A DNA stretch of 64,000 bases from Paenibacillus sp. JNUCC32. GTDB taxonomy: Bacteria > Bacillota > Bacilli > Paenibacillales > Paenibacillaceae. The first letter of the stretch is position 1. Every line of letters begins with the position of its first letter. Below the pieces are notes generated by a model. It was not told where the DNA came from. It made no database searches and saw only the letters and a program-made list of their open reading frames with translations. The position numbers were made by a program, and so were the translations under genes. This document shows positions 26,470-36,285 of this stretch, in pieces. The stretch spans positions 4,853,501 through 4,917,500 of the forward strand of contig NZ_CP062260.1 in the NCBI RefSeq assembly GCF_014863545.1, written 5' to 3'.

Positions 26470-27591
26470 CTATTGAAACGTAACATGGATCTGCACGATC
26501 TCGGAGCGGGAGCCCAGCCGAATCGGCGGTCCCCAGAAGCCGTAGCCCGAGGACACGATGGAATGCATCCGGCCTTTTTGCAGATATCCCCAATCGTTCT
26601 CGAACAGGGCCCTCGTAATCAAATGCGCCGGGAATACCTGACCGCGGTGCGTATGCCCCGACACGATCAGATCAACGCCCTGCTGCTGTGCTTCGTCCAG
26701 CGCATTCGGCTGATGATCGAGCAGAAAGACCGGCTTGGATAAATCGGTCCCCTCCATGATCGCGGACAAATCGGCGCGGTCCTGATCCTGCTTATCCCGC
26801 CTGCCTACCAGCGTCAAGCCCTCCACCGTCAGTTTCTCATCATACAGCACGGACATGCCGCTGTCCTCAAGAGCCGATATCAGCTCCGTGATCTCCCCTT
26901 CGAATCGGTCATGATTGCCAAGCGAAGCATATACGCCATAGGTTGCCTGGATACCGGTCAAAATCCGATCTATCCCCTGGCTTAAATAAGCATCCAGATC
27001 ATCATCAATAATATCGCCCGGAAACAGCACCAGATCCGGCTTCAAGCCATTGATCTCCTTCACCATGCGCTCAGCGTGCGCCTTGCCTGACAGGACGCCG
27101 AAATGCATATCGGACGCCATGACGATATTCAGCTTCTCCATGGTACCCGCATCCTTGTCCACCTGAATATCGTAAGCACGTACGGTTGGACTATAAGCGT
27201 TAAAGGAGCCGAAACCGATCGCGATCACCATCAGCACCAGCACGACGGATACCGCCGCCTTCTCCAGCCCGTCTCTTCGCAATGCCGTCATCCTCAGCAG
27301 CCATAACACGATGTGCATCAACGGGAGAAGGATAATCAGCACATAAAAAATAGCCATCCAATACGATCCTATAATATTCAGCACGGTTGGATTACCGAAA
27401 AACCGTCCTGATATAAACGATGTCGATACCACGGTCAGCACGACTATGTATACCCATTTGAGCGCCATGGACGGCCCCGGCCTCAACCAGCTCCATACGC
27501 TTCGGCCAATATAATAAACCAGCAAGCCGTATATCAAAAGCGCCACGATTCCTGCAATAATAAACATCGCCATCCCCTTCCGTACATCCAT
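26470..27591 (-). CDS. membrane-anchored calcineurin-like metallophosphoesterase
   Basis: A 373-residue protein with four N-terminal membrane segments (about residues 8-135) followed by a metallophosphoesterase domain. Metal-binding motifs occur in order: ASDMHFG, LFPGDIIDDD, SLGNHDRFEG and SGHTHRGQVFP. The architecture matches YkuE/YaeI-type membrane phosphoesterases. The catalytic domain would follow the last membrane segment; which side it faces is not shown. Substrate unknown, possibly lipid-linked phosphates. Confidence 0.88.
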   Translation of the reverse strand: MDVRKGMAMFIIAGIVALLIYGLLVYYIGRSVWSWLRPGPSMALKWVYIVVLTVVSTSFISGRFFGNPTVLNIIGSYWMAIFYVLIILLPLMHIVLWLLRMTALRRDGLEKAAVSVVLVLMVIAIGFGSFNAYSPTVRAYDIQVDKDAGTMEKLNIVMASDMHFGVLSGKAHAERMVKEINGLKPDLVLFPGDIIDDDLDAYLSQGIDRILTGIQATYGVYASLGNHDRFEGEITELISALEDSGMSVLYDEKLTVEGLTLVGRRDKQDQDRADLSAIMEGTDLSKPVFLLDHQPNALDEAQQQGVDLIVSGHTHRGQVFPAHLITRALFENDWGYLQKGRMHSIVSSGYGFWGPPIRLGSRSEIVQIHVTFQ

Positions 27592-27683
27592 TATAGCAAG
27601 CGGATTTTACAAATCCCAGCGGACATTGGCGGAAGGCGGAGGGCTTATGATCTTCGCATGGTTCTAATAGCATCAAGAAGCCG

Positions 27684-27995
27684 TTACAAACCCGTGCGTT
27701 GTTTCGGCAGCAGCTCGTTCAGCAGCGCCTTCAAATTACGGTCTTCCGTATATCGCTCCTGCCCCATATCCAATTCACTCACGCGTATATACGTATAGCT
27801 TTCGGCGCCGTTCTCCGGTTTAAAGAGAAGTTCATCATGCGGGTCAGGCACCACCCGGTACTCCATTTCATGAAACATATCGAGCAGCTGCTCACCTGTA
27901 GGAGTCTCTCCCTTATCAACAAAAATCAATCCACGCAGCTTCTTGGGGCCTTCTTTATGTCCGACTGTAAAATGAACGATGCATTCCATGCTCAT
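27684..27995 (-). CDS. hypothetical protein, 103 residues
   Basis: A small soluble acidic protein starting MSMECIVHFTVGHKEG. Two ATG codons, at 27995 and 27989, are both plausible; AAGGGAG lies 4 or 10 bases upstream. No known motif, membrane segment or cysteine pair. It is followed by the phosphoesterase gene at a gap of 92 bases, possibly in one transcript. Codon use resembles the neighbours, so it is likely real. I do not recognise the family. Confidence 0.65.
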   Translation of the reverse strand: MSMECIVHFTVGHKEGPKKLRGLIFVDKGETPTGEQLLDMFHEMEYRVVPDPHDELLFKPENGAESYTYIRVSELDMGQERYTEDRNLKALLNELLPKQRTGL

Positions 27996-28218
27996 CCATC
28001 TCCCTTCTTGGTTGTTATGTTATCCGTTCACACCCGTCTCATTCATGTTCTCCTGCCATCTCGGCCTTCATTCACGCGGGTTGCCGGTCTTAAGCAAATA
28101 AACGCCAAGATGAATCCCGGCGTTCCTAATCATTATGTCTATTCCATTCTACGATGAAACATGATGCTTAACTGTGACAAAAGTCACTTCCGGAAAGGCA
28201 ATGATCTACAACGTGCCC

Positions 28219-29130
28219 CTAGGCCGTATTACGATTGGAGTCCCCGTTCACTTCTTCGGGATCGCCTTCATGCCCCGCCAGCGGGCGGGTTATCGATGAC
28301 GCAGCCAGGTCTTCCTGCTCTTCCTGCTCTTCAGTCTCCGGCTCCGCATTAAGATACTCGCTTTGAATCAGGCCAAAGTGTTCTCCGTAACGCGCTTCCA
28401 GCTGCTCGCCCATGTCCTGTTCCAACTGGAACAATACCATCTCCTGGGTAAAATGATGCAAGAGCAGCTCTGCCATGACCGGATGCTCCGTGATGACCGC
28501 TCCCGTATCATAGTCCCCGCCGCGCATCCCTAAGATGCACCATTGCCGATCGACGACAAACGAGAACTTCCGGCCACCGGCCCTTCGCTCCGCAAGGTCG
28601 CTCCACCCAGGCCACGCCAAAGTTCTTGAGAGTCCCTGATCCGGACCGTCGCAAGCCCACAGCACTTTCACTCCTCTTGCCTCCGCTTCCGCCAGCGGCT
28701 CACGGAGCAGCGACGCTTCCTCGCGCCAGACGTCAACGACGATCTCCCGTTTCGCCCGCTTCAGCTCCCGTACAAGCACATCAAGCACCGCCTGATCCCC
28801 CTCCATGCTAAGGAAGGGAGCGGCCGTGCCGCTGCTCCGCGGCAGGCTCTTCTCAACAAAAGCGAGGGATGCCTCCACGCGCCCGGATATCATCCGCGTC
28901 AATTCCTCCGGCTTCAGCGAACGGTAACGGACAGGTTCCCCGTCCATTCGCTCAAGCGCTCCCTGCCGCTCCAGACGCTGCATGGCCGCATAAACGTTGG
29001 AACGCGAAGCGCCCAAACGTTTAGCTACCTCATACCCGCCTGCAGGCCCATGCTCGGCAAGGTCCACCATAATCTTCGACTCAATTTCCGTAAATCCCAA
29101 ATTGCGCAAATGATGCAGCAATTGTTCCAT
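28219..29130 (-). CDS. TrmB-family transcriptional regulator
   Basis: A 303-residue protein. Residues 1-80 form a winged helix-turn-helix typical of TrmB (LGFTEIESKIMVDLAEHGP, then RLGASRSNVYAAMQRLERQG and the wing MDGEPVRYRSL). The rest is a ligand-sensing domain of the phospholipase-D-like type (LVRELKRAKREIVVDVWREE), used by archaeal and some Firmicute TrmB proteins for sugars. The C-terminus is a low-complexity acidic tail (EPETEEQEEQEDL). TrmB regulators usually control sugar transport or metabolism, but no such gene is adjacent, so the regulon is unknown. Confidence 0.85.
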   Translation of the reverse strand: MEQLLHHLRNLGFTEIESKIMVDLAEHGPAGGYEVAKRLGASRSNVYAAMQRLERQGALERMDGEPVRYRSLKPEELTRMISGRVEASLAFVEKSLPRSSGTAAPFLSMEGDQAVLDVLVRELKRAKREIVVDVWREEASLLREPLAEAEARGVKVLWACDGPDQGLSRTLAWPGWSDLAERRAGGRKFSFVVDRQWCILGMRGGDYDTGAVITEHPVMAELLLHHFTQEMVLFQLEQDMGEQLEARYGEHFGLIQSEYLNAEPETEEQEEQEDLAASSITRPLAGHEGDPEEVNGDSNRNTA

Positions 29131-29227
29131 AATATTAGTCCTCCCATAGATGCTCGAACGCTTGCTCTATCATTCACACTGTCCTTTATTCATCGCGCAA
29201 GGGCATGATCGTCCGAATCCCTATCTC

Positions 29228-30058
29228 TTAAATCTGTTCAGCTCCGCAGCGCGGACACCATTTCGAGCCTTTCGGCAGGTCGACGCTGCAAATTTGGCAC
29301 TTCACCATGTCGCGGGTCGCTTCATCGTCTCCGACGTAGTCTTGACTTTGATTATTTTCCTGCCAGAAACGAATGCGGCGGTCCAGCTCCAGCTGTCTCT
29401 CCCGCTCGCGCTCGAGCTCTTCCCAATGGCGGCGTTCCCTCTCCTGCTCCTCCTGCTCGAGGCGCAGCCGTTCAGGATCAACCTCCGGTTCAGACGACCG
29501 CTCGATGATCTCCTCGCGCTGGCGTTCCGGTTCAGGATCATAGAGGTCGGGCTCGTACGGATCCGGATTCGGACGATAATCATAGGTCTGGACATCGTCC
29601 TGTTCCTCCTGAATTTCTTCAGCCGCCGCATATTCGCGTTTATCGAACATGCTCTTGCGCTCGGGCTCCCGCGGCTCTTCCGGCGCTGACTCCTCAGGGT
29701 CAATCAAATTGGCAAGCTTGTTTCCGCAATACGGGCAGAAATTCGCGTCCAGCGCGACCACGCGTCCGCATTCGCAGACCCGTTCATTCTTGAGCACCGC
29801 GATGCGGTTCCGTATCGCTTCGATTTGCTCCTGCAATCCATCGCAGGTTTGCGCGAGCTCGACCATCTCCTTTTCCGCAATCGTCATATCCTGCTGACGG
29901 TAGCCCTCATAGAATACTTTACCCATCTGCAAGTAATACGAGTTCTTCTGCTGTTCGATTTCGGAAATTTGGCTGTTGAGCTTATTCACTTCGACCACGT
30001 GCTGCGCCTTTTCCGTTGCGCGGTTAGCTCCATCCTTGAGTTTCTGTAAAATCTTCAT
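29228..30058 (-). CDS. coiled-coil protein with two zinc ribbons
   Basis: A 276-residue soluble protein. Residues 1-95 are a long amphipathic coiled coil. A first zinc ribbon (CECGRVV...FCPYCG) follows at about 96-115, then a very acidic/Arg-rich low-complexity stretch (about 120-245), and a second ribbon (CQICSVDL...WCPRCG) closes the protein. The two ribbons spaced by a charged linker suggest a scaffolding or nucleic-acid/protein-binding role; no enzyme domain is seen. The start ATG at 30058 has GAGGAGG upstream. Confidence 0.78.
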   Translation of the reverse strand: MKILQKLKDGANRATEKAQHVVEVNKLNSQISEIEQQKNSYYLQMGKVFYEGYRQQDMTIAEKEMVELAQTCDGLQEQIEAIRNRIAVLKNERVCECGRVVALDANFCPYCGNKLANLIDPEESAPEEPREPERKSMFDKREYAAAEEIQEEQDDVQTYDYRPNPDPYEPDLYDPEPERQREEIIERSSEPEVDPERLRLEQEEQERERRHWEELERERERQLELDRRIRFWQENNQSQDYVGDDEATRDMVKCQICSVDLPKGSKWCPRCGAEQI

Positions 30059-30144
30059 TTATGAATCCTCCTCTTTCTCATATCCCGATTCACCGGCGGT
30101 CCGCCGGCACATTGTCATATCTCTTCATCAAGGTTATAAACGAT

Positions 30145-30210
30145 TTATAGCCAGCCATAAACCGGCTGCCCCATGTTTCTTTGCAGTTCGCAGATTTGCT
30201 CATGTGTCAT
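30145..30210 (-). CDS. possible 21-residue peptide
   Basis: An ATG at 30210 with GAGG 8 bases upstream opens MTHEQICELQRN and stops at 30145, 86 bases before the zinc-ribbon gene on the same strand. It could be a leader peptide or a chance frame. The rest of the 30059-30434 gap has nothing else I can support. Confidence 0.25.
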   Translation of the reverse strand: MTHEQICELQRNMGQPVYGWL

Positions 30211-30434
30211 GATATGATCCTCATCGTCCAGTATACTGCCGTCATGGTGATTCTATCATACCAAATTCCTTGCCCCATGTGAAAAAGGAAGCCCCTTCCA
30301 ACTTCGCTTCTGATTCATCCGGCCCCCGTACGTGTATATGATTAGAAAAATGCACAGTAAGGGGCGGCGGCCGGTTTAAACCCCGTATCCTATTCCGTGC
30401 AGCCTTGAGCTGCCGAAGTCTGGAGGGATTTATC

Positions 30435-30803
30435 ATGACAAACGATAAAAAGACGTATTATGTTTCAGTCAATCACAACCTGATCCAGGATGTACCGAAC
30501 GATACGAACGAATATGTCGTATATATGGATGATGAAGAGGTCTCGAAGCTGAGGGGGCTGCTCCATGAGGTCAGCAGCAGCGACCGGTATGCTTTTAAAC
30601 GGACGTTCGTCCCATATAAATCGGCAGATCATGACGATGCCGCCGAGGAATACGATGAACGGACGATTAATCTTTACACCTTTCTCCATGAACATGGGGA
30701 TGAACGCACCCGCAAAACCATCGAGGATATGAACATCATCGGCAAGCTGAACGATACCGGCTACGACGATCCCGGTTATGAAGACTCGCCACTGAATAAG
30801 TAA
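30435..30803 (+). CDS. hypothetical acidic protein, 122 residues
   Basis: A soluble protein starting MTNDKKTYYVSVNHN. The ATG at 30435 is preferred because TGGAGGGA lies 7 bases upstream; the frame from 30405 has no ribosome site. It is rich in Asp and Glu, especially at its C-terminus (NDTGYDDPGYEDSP), and has no membrane segment. Monocistronic, with a long terminator after it. I do not recognise the family; similar-sized unnamed proteins occur in Paenibacillus, as far as I recall. Confidence 0.72.
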   Translation: MTNDKKTYYVSVNHNLIQDVPNDTNEYVVYMDDEEVSKLRGLLHEVSSSDRYAFKRTFVPYKSADHDDAAEEYDERTINLYTFLHEHGDERTRKTIEDMNIIGKLNDTGYDDPGYEDSPLNK

Positions 30804-30826
30804 TCCGAATGCTTCAGTCCAAAAAC

Positions 30827-30863
30827 AAAGGAATCCCGGAGCGAGCCGCTCCGGGATTCCTTT
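30827..30863 (+). terminator. intrinsic terminator
   Basis: Perfect 17-bp arms AAAGGAATCCCGGAGCG / CGCTCCGGGATTCCTTT with a 3-nt loop; only three T residues at the end, but the stem is very stable. Confidence 0.78.
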
Positions 30864-30974
30864 GTATAACTAGAACATCGCCCGGTCTTGCGCAGGTCCT
30901 GTTCTACTTTATAGATTCGCAAGCCGCGGTACAAGGATAAAAAGTCCCGTTTATCCTACGACTATTAGCACAGC

Positions 30975-31853
30975 TTACAGTTTAATGTTCGCTTCGTCGA
31001 AATACTCCTCCAGCGTCAGGCCGCTGTCGGCGATATCCGGTGCCAAATCCTTTCCTACGTAACGGATATGCCAAGGCTCGTATACATAGCCGGTAATATC
31101 CTCGGCCCCTTCCGGATAACGAATGATAAAGCCGAATTCCGGCGCGCGGCTCGCCAGCCACTGTCCTTCCTCCGTATGGCCGAACGTTTCCTCCAGCGCA
31201 TTGCCCGCGCTAGGGCTGGATACGTCGATGGTCAGGCCGGTTTGATGCTCGCTCGTACCCGGCACAGCGCTTACGCGGTTAGCCTCGGCTTCCCCCTTGG
31301 TACGAACATTGTTCTCATATATGGTTTTTTGGCGGGCATAAGAACGGTATCCCGATACGGCCCGAAGCTCGATGCCGTCCGCTTTGGCCGCGTCGAACAA
31401 TTCCTCGAGTGCGTCCGCCGCTTCTTGTCTCAGGTGCCGTTTCTCGTGCGGCTCATCAAAAGAAAACGGAACATCCGGCTCTACAAGATCGCTCGGCTCA
31501 TAACCGTCCGGCAAGCTGCGCTGCTTGTTCACGACTACCGTCACGGCCTCCGCATTGGTCACGACCTGCTTGCCCCCGCTCTCCTGGATGGTGGCCTGGA
31601 GTGCATTCTCGCTGCGCTTTGCCATGACCGGATCCGCCGGCTGATTCTCAGCCCCCGTTTCCCCGTTCTCCGATCCGCCTTCAGGAAGCGTGCTGCCTTC
31701 CTGGCCCTCGGCCGGCGACTGCAATTCCTGCCCCTGTTCCTTGCCGGAGCCGGCATCGTCGGATTGGCATCCCGCCAGAATGGCCCCTGCTAACAGCAGG
31801 GATGACAGCATTACGCTTGTAAACCGGATTCCTCTTCCCGAAAATGCATTCAT
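30975..31853 (-). CDS. D-alanyl-D-alanine carboxypeptidase lipoprotein, VanY/M15B family
   Basis: A 292-residue lipoprotein: signal peptide ending LAGC (Cys29), a Gly/Glu-rich linker, then an M15B peptidase domain (about 130-292). Zinc-ligand motifs are SEHQTGLTIDV (SxHxxGxxxD) and EPWHIRYVG; SGYRSYARQ is the other signature. It trims the terminal D-Ala of peptidoglycan stem peptides outside the membrane. The ATG at 31853, 7 bases after AAAGGAAG, is preferred over a start 13 codons upstream because the lipoprotein signal then has normal length. No van genes are nearby, so a housekeeping role is more likely than vancomycin resistance. Confidence 0.9.
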   Translation of the reverse strand: MNAFSGRGIRFTSVMLSSLLLAGAILAGCQSDDAGSGKEQGQELQSPAEGQEGSTLPEGGSENGETGAENQPADPVMAKRSENALQATIQESGGKQVVTNAEAVTVVVNKQRSLPDGYEPSDLVEPDVPFSFDEPHEKRHLRQEAADALEELFDAAKADGIELRAVSGYRSYARQKTIYENNVRTKGEAEANRVSAVPGTSEHQTGLTIDVSSPSAGNALEETFGHTEEGQWLASRAPEFGFIIRYPEGAEDITGYVYEPWHIRYVGKDLAPDIADSGLTLEEYFDEANIKL

Positions 31854-32039
31854 CTCTGCTACTTCCTTTCCCACAGTTTGTCCTGCCCCCATTGTACCCT
31901 ATTCGGAATAAACAGGACAAACGAGCCGCTGACGAATCATGACGGATTTACACCGTTTACGTCAGGTATTCGGCAGCTTGCCTCGATTTACGGCGCTGCT
32001 CTTATCGAATTCCATACCATTCTGCAATGGATGTCCAAG

Positions 32040-32783
32040 CTATGGCGAAGGCGGCTCCAAGCTGCGGCGCTTCTGGTCCGCTTGCTTGGCCGCCCCGCGA
32101 GCGATCAGGGCAAGCGCTTTGGACGCGCCGCGAACGCCCGGCAGCAAGCCTGTCCAGTCGCCCGCCGGGCCGAGCTGATCCGCCGGAGGCGGCGGCGACA
32201 GCTGCACCGCCAGCTCGCTAAGCTGCGGGCCGGGCCGGTGCAAGCGGCCCTCGGCCGCCGCTTCGGCCACCCATTCGCCCGGAGAAGGACCGGACGGTCC
32301 CTTCTCCTTCGCGCGGGCGGCCGACTCCGCGGCAGAGCCGCCTGCCGGCAGCGGGGCTGCTTTGGCCCAGGCGTCGAAGACGCCGGCCAGCAGCGCTTCC
32401 CGCGGCAGCCCTAGCAGCGTCAGCTGCTGGAGCGGCTCTGCTGCTAGACGCCGGGCTGCGGCAGCCAGCAAGGCTGCGGCATGCCCGCAAGCCGCTCGGC
32501 CGCATGTGCAGCGCGCTTCGGCGGCAAGCTCTCCGCCCCGCAGGGGGGATGGCGCCAGTTCATCCAGCCAAGGGGCGTCCTGACCTGCAAGCAGGCGGTA
32601 CAGCGCCTGCGGGTCTTTCTCCAGATAAGCCAGAACCGCCTCGCGGGCGGCAGGATCCAGTTTCTCCACCTGAACGCTGACCTCATAAGTCTCCGAAGAT
32701 TCGATGTCTCCATCCGCTTTTCCCTTCAACCATCCCGGTTCGATCTCGAGTCTGAGCCCTTCGGCTAATCCCGCAGTTTCCAT
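32040..32783 (-). CDS. SWIM-type zinc-finger protein, partner of the SNF2 ATPase
   Basis: A 247-residue protein with one recognisable motif, CTCGRAACGH, a compact SWIM zinc finger (CxCxnCxH) near residue 95. The rest is extraordinarily Ala/Pro/Gly-rich, and its GC content is clearly higher than that of neighbours. SWIM proteins next to SNF2-family genes are common in Bacilli, though they are usually larger, so this copy may be shortened. The ATG at 32783 has TAAGGAGG 8 bases upstream. It is 79 bases downstream of the SNF2 gene on the same strand. Probably binds DNA or the ATPase. Confidence 0.78.
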   Translation of the reverse strand: METAGLAEGLRLEIEPGWLKGKADGDIESSETYEVSVQVEKLDPAAREAVLAYLEKDPQALYRLLAGQDAPWLDELAPSPLRGGELAAEARCTCGRAACGHAAALLAAAARRLAAEPLQQLTLLGLPREALLAGVFDAWAKAAPLPAGGSAAESAARAKEKGPSGPSPGEWVAEAAAEGRLHRPGPQLSELAVQLSPPPPADQLGPAGDWTGLLPGVRGASKALALIARGAAKQADQKRRSLEPPSP

Positions 32784-32862
32784 AGCCCGCACCTCCTTAC
32801 ATTCCATTCGCGTACCGGTACGCCTGGTAGGCATGATGCCATCCGCGGACCGGCATTTTCGG

Positions 32863-35800
32863 TTACATCCAATCCTGCTCCTGAAGCTCGATCAGCTGGC
32901 GGAGCTCGCCGTCCGACATCTCCGTCAGCCAGGTTTCGCCCGACCCGACCACCTGCTCGGACAACGCCTTCTTCTGTTCGATCAGCTCGTCGATCCTCTC
33001 CTCCAGCGTTCCCTGGGAAATCAGCTTGTGCACCTGAACGTTGCGGTTCTGCCCGATCCGGAATACGCGGTCCGTCGCCTGATTCTCGACCGCCGGGTTC
33101 CACCATCGGTCATAGTGGAGCACATGGTTCGCACGGGTCAAATTCAGGCCTACGCCACCGGCTTTCAACGACAGGACAAAGAACTCCGTCCCCTCGCCTG
33201 CCTGGAACGCCCGTACCATCTCATCCCGTTCGCGTTTTTGCACCCCTCCATGAAGGAAATACGGCTGTTTTCCGTATTTACGTCCAAGCATGCTCACCAA
33301 CAGCTCGCCCATGCCCACATACTGGGTAAAGATCAGCGCCGATTCTCCCACATCAGCGATGCTGTCCAGAATTTCGAGCATGCGCTCCATCTTGCCGGAG
33401 GACTCGGGACGCACAGCGCGTCCATCGTCGCGTCGAAGCAGCTGCGGATGATCGCATATCTGCTTCAGCTTGGTGAGGGATGAAAGCACAAGCCCCTTGC
33501 GCGCCATGCCCGTCCGGCTCTCGATCTGTCCCATCATCTCGTCGACGACGGCTTGATACATCGCGCCTTGAACCTCGGTCAGCGGACAATACGATTTCAG
33601 TTCCAGCTTCTCCGGCAGATCCTTGCGGATGTCCGGATCGCTCTTGAGTCTGCGCAGCATGAATGGAGAAACCAGCTTGTGAAGCTCCCGGAATCTCTCC
33701 TGCTGCCCTTCGCCCGGCGCATAGCGCTGACGGAAGCTGTTAAACGATCCGAGATATCCCGGATTGAGAAAATGGAAGATCGACCACAGCTCCGCCAGAC
33801 GGTTCTCCACCGGCGTCCCCGTCATCGCAATGCGGTGCGGCGCGGATAATTTCATGACGCTCTGCGCCTGCTTCGTACGATAATTTTTAATATACTGGGC
33901 TTCATCGAGCACCACGCTCGACCACTGGATCGCGGATAAGTCCCCGCCGTCTCTTCCGGCCAAGTGATACGTCGTCAGCACGATATCATGATCGGCCGCC
34001 TCCTGCAGGAAATCGTCTCCGCGCAGACGGCGGACGCCGTGGTGCACATGCAAGGTCAGATCCGGCGCAAATCGCTGAATCTCCCGCTGCCAGTTACCCA
34101 GAAGCGAGGTCGGGCAAATGATCAGCACCGGGTCTCCCGCGGCTTCGGTATTGAGGCGCTCCAGCAGGCAAGTGATGACCTGCACCGTTTTTCCAAGCCC
34201 CATATCGTCGGCAAGGCAAACGCCAAAACCCAAATCGCGCATCACGCTTAGCCACTGATATCCCCGCTCCTGATACGGCCTCAACTCTCCGTGAAGCGAG
34301 GAAGGGATCGGGCGGGACGGAAGCTTGCGCACCGTTTCCCCGTCCAGCAGGGAGGACAGCAGGCCCGTTGTCTCCACTTCTTCGATGAAAAGCCCCTTCC
34401 ACAAGCGTTCTCCATCCATTTCGGCGCTCAGGTGCATCCATTCGGCAAGCTCCATCTCGCCCTTCTCATGGCGTTTCATGAAGCGCAGCACCTGATTGAT
34501 CTCCTTCAAATCCACCTCAACCCATTCCCCGCGGAACTGGACGTAAGGCAGATTCTGTTCGGCCAAAAATTTCAATTCCTCTCGCGTCAGGGTATGGCCG
34601 CCCATCGCGGCGGATATTTGGAAACTGACCAGATGCTCCATTCCGAGCACCGGCGTCGACTGTGCTTCGCCTGACGATCTTGCATCCGGCATCATTTTGA
34701 GGGATAAGCCGACGCGGCGGCGTCCTTCCCTGCTCCAGCGGGACGGCATTTGAACCGTAACGCCGCTCGCCGTTAATCTCGGAACCGATTCCTTCATGAA
34801 CGTCGACAACCGCTCCAGCGGCAGGGTGACGCTCTCCGGAGCGCGCCCGTACAAGCCTTCCGCCAGCTCGGGAGCCAGCGCCGCGGCTTCTCCCAGCCTC
34901 ATGAGCAGCTGCAGCTGGGCCCCAGCATACATCCGTCCGCGCAGCAGCTGATCGGATTCCGGACTTCCCCATACGCTCCGGACCGGCATCAATAAGCCTT
35001 CATCCTCCTGGCTTCGTGCCCAGAAGGTTACCTTCCAGTCCTTCCGGCTCTCTTCCAGCGGCGGTTCGAGCCGCAGCCCAAGGGCAAGGGTTCCGTTCTC
35101 AGGAGGCTGATCCTCCCCGCCGGCGTAAGGGAACACGGTCCCCCCGACCCGTTCTACGGCTTCCTCCAGCTCGCCCACTTCCTCCGCCGTTCCTTGAATG
35201 GGAATATCCCGACTGACCGTCAACAGACTGTTCCACCACAGCTCGGTAAGCGGGGATTGTCCCCGCCGGTAGTTCGCCAGATAGGCCTTCAGCTTGTCCT
35301 CCGATTCGCGGACGGCAGCCCTGGCTTGACTGTCGATCACGCCGCACAGGAAAGAATACAGCACGATCGCCCCCGCTTCCTCCCGCGTGGAAGGATCGGT
35401 TCCGGCAAGCGCTGCAGGCGTCCCGATGGCAATAGGAGGAATATTCGCCGCCAGCTGCAGAAAACGGGCCGTATCCTCGGTATTCAGCTGCGGTTTCCAT
35501 ACCGCTTTTATCGTGTGCATCGACGTTTTGCGCCTTCCGGCGGAAGGCACCTCCGCCGTCCCTGGTGCAAACCTCCCCTGCAATAACAGCTCCAATGCGA
35601 ATCTGCTCGCTTGCACCCAATATTCCATTTCTTCGCCGACGGCCAAACCCTGAGCTTGGGTATGCTCGGGATCCAGCGAAACCAGCATGGAGAATGCGTC
35701 TCCCGGTGTCAGCGCAAGCCCTTCCATCGTCCGTCCGCCAAGCGTCTTCCGTTCCGGACGCCGCGCGCTTTTCGATCCGAGGACTTTGGCCGGATATCTG

Positions 35801-35964
35801 AGCTCGGCAAGCCGGAGGGAAGCGTTAGCGAAGGGACGGGTTCCATCCGGTTTGCGAAAGGTTCGGACCACTCTGCTCCATGCATCCACTCGGGGCTCCG
35901 AAACCTCACCGGAAAAACAAAAGAATACGTCACCTAACCATACGCCATAGAGCGGTTGATTCAT
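32863..35964 (-). CDS. SNF2-family DNA-dependent ATPase/helicase
   Basis: A 1033-residue Swi2/Snf2 protein. The N-terminal half (to about 560) is the bacterial SNF2-associated region. The RecA-like core follows: DDMGLGKT (Walker A, about residue 588), LDEAQ (motif II), AMTGTPVENRL (III), then the second lobe with ALIFTQYVGMGEL, LKAGGVGLNLT (V) and TDRVFRIGQ (VI). Such proteins translocate on double-stranded DNA and remodel DNA-protein complexes; in bacteria they are linked to transcription recycling or repair. No nuclease domain is seen. Its SWIM partner follows in the same transcript. No defence genes (methylase, restriction, DISARM-type set) adjoin it. Confidence 0.93.
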   Translation of the reverse strand: MNQPLYGVWLGDVFFCFSGEVSEPRVDAWSRVVRTFRKPDGTRPFANASLRLAELRYPAKVLGSKSARRPERKTLGGRTMEGLALTPGDAFSMLVSLDPEHTQAQGLAVGEEMEYWVQASRFALELLLQGRFAPGTAEVPSAGRRKTSMHTIKAVWKPQLNTEDTARFLQLAANIPPIAIGTPAALAGTDPSTREEAGAIVLYSFLCGVIDSQARAAVRESEDKLKAYLANYRRGQSPLTELWWNSLLTVSRDIPIQGTAEEVGELEEAVERVGGTVFPYAGGEDQPPENGTLALGLRLEPPLEESRKDWKVTFWARSQEDEGLLMPVRSVWGSPESDQLLRGRMYAGAQLQLLMRLGEAAALAPELAEGLYGRAPESVTLPLERLSTFMKESVPRLTASGVTVQMPSRWSREGRRRVGLSLKMMPDARSSGEAQSTPVLGMEHLVSFQISAAMGGHTLTREELKFLAEQNLPYVQFRGEWVEVDLKEINQVLRFMKRHEKGEMELAEWMHLSAEMDGERLWKGLFIEEVETTGLLSSLLDGETVRKLPSRPIPSSLHGELRPYQERGYQWLSVMRDLGFGVCLADDMGLGKTVQVITCLLERLNTEAAGDPVLIICPTSLLGNWQREIQRFAPDLTLHVHHGVRRLRGDDFLQEAADHDIVLTTYHLAGRDGGDLSAIQWSSVVLDEAQYIKNYRTKQAQSVMKLSAPHRIAMTGTPVENRLAELWSIFHFLNPGYLGSFNSFRQRYAPGEGQQERFRELHKLVSPFMLRRLKSDPDIRKDLPEKLELKSYCPLTEVQGAMYQAVVDEMMGQIESRTGMARKGLVLSSLTKLKQICDHPQLLRRDDGRAVRPESSGKMERMLEILDSIADVGESALIFTQYVGMGELLVSMLGRKYGKQPYFLHGGVQKRERDEMVRAFQAGEGTEFFVLSLKAGGVGLNLTRANHVLHYDRWWNPAVENQATDRVFRIGQNRNVQVHKLISQGTLEERIDELIEQKKALSEQVVGSGETWLTEMSDGELRQLIELQEQDWM

Positions 35965-36285
35965 CGTTGTCTCCCGTCTTTTCCTGCTTTATAGATATTA
36001 TTACTATCTTATACGATAGCAACCTAATTTCAAAACGATACGGATTATGGCCATCGCCAAAATAACGTCAACCTTTATCATACCATGTATTTACTATTTC
36101 GTTATGATCTATGTATTGCATAGCGAATTCTTCTATTATATAGAGTAATGAAAAATCCTTGTTCTTATGCAGTCTCCCGTTGATTCTTGCCGCCCAAATT
36201 TTCGAAGCGTGCATTTTTTATGCGACCCTTCCGCTGATCCGGCGTATGTAGATCATACATTAAGAGTTCGGGAGGTCTTGCATTT

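Noticed and set aside
30975..31853. VanY as vancomycin resistance
   Set aside because: No vanH/A/X or VanRS genes nearby; M15B carboxypeptidases of this type are common chromosomal lipoproteins.
32863..35964. SNF2 gene as part of an antiviral defence island
   Set aside because: No methyltransferase, nuclease, phospholipase-D or DUF1998 partner genes lie beside it; the SWIM partner is a common housekeeping neighbour.
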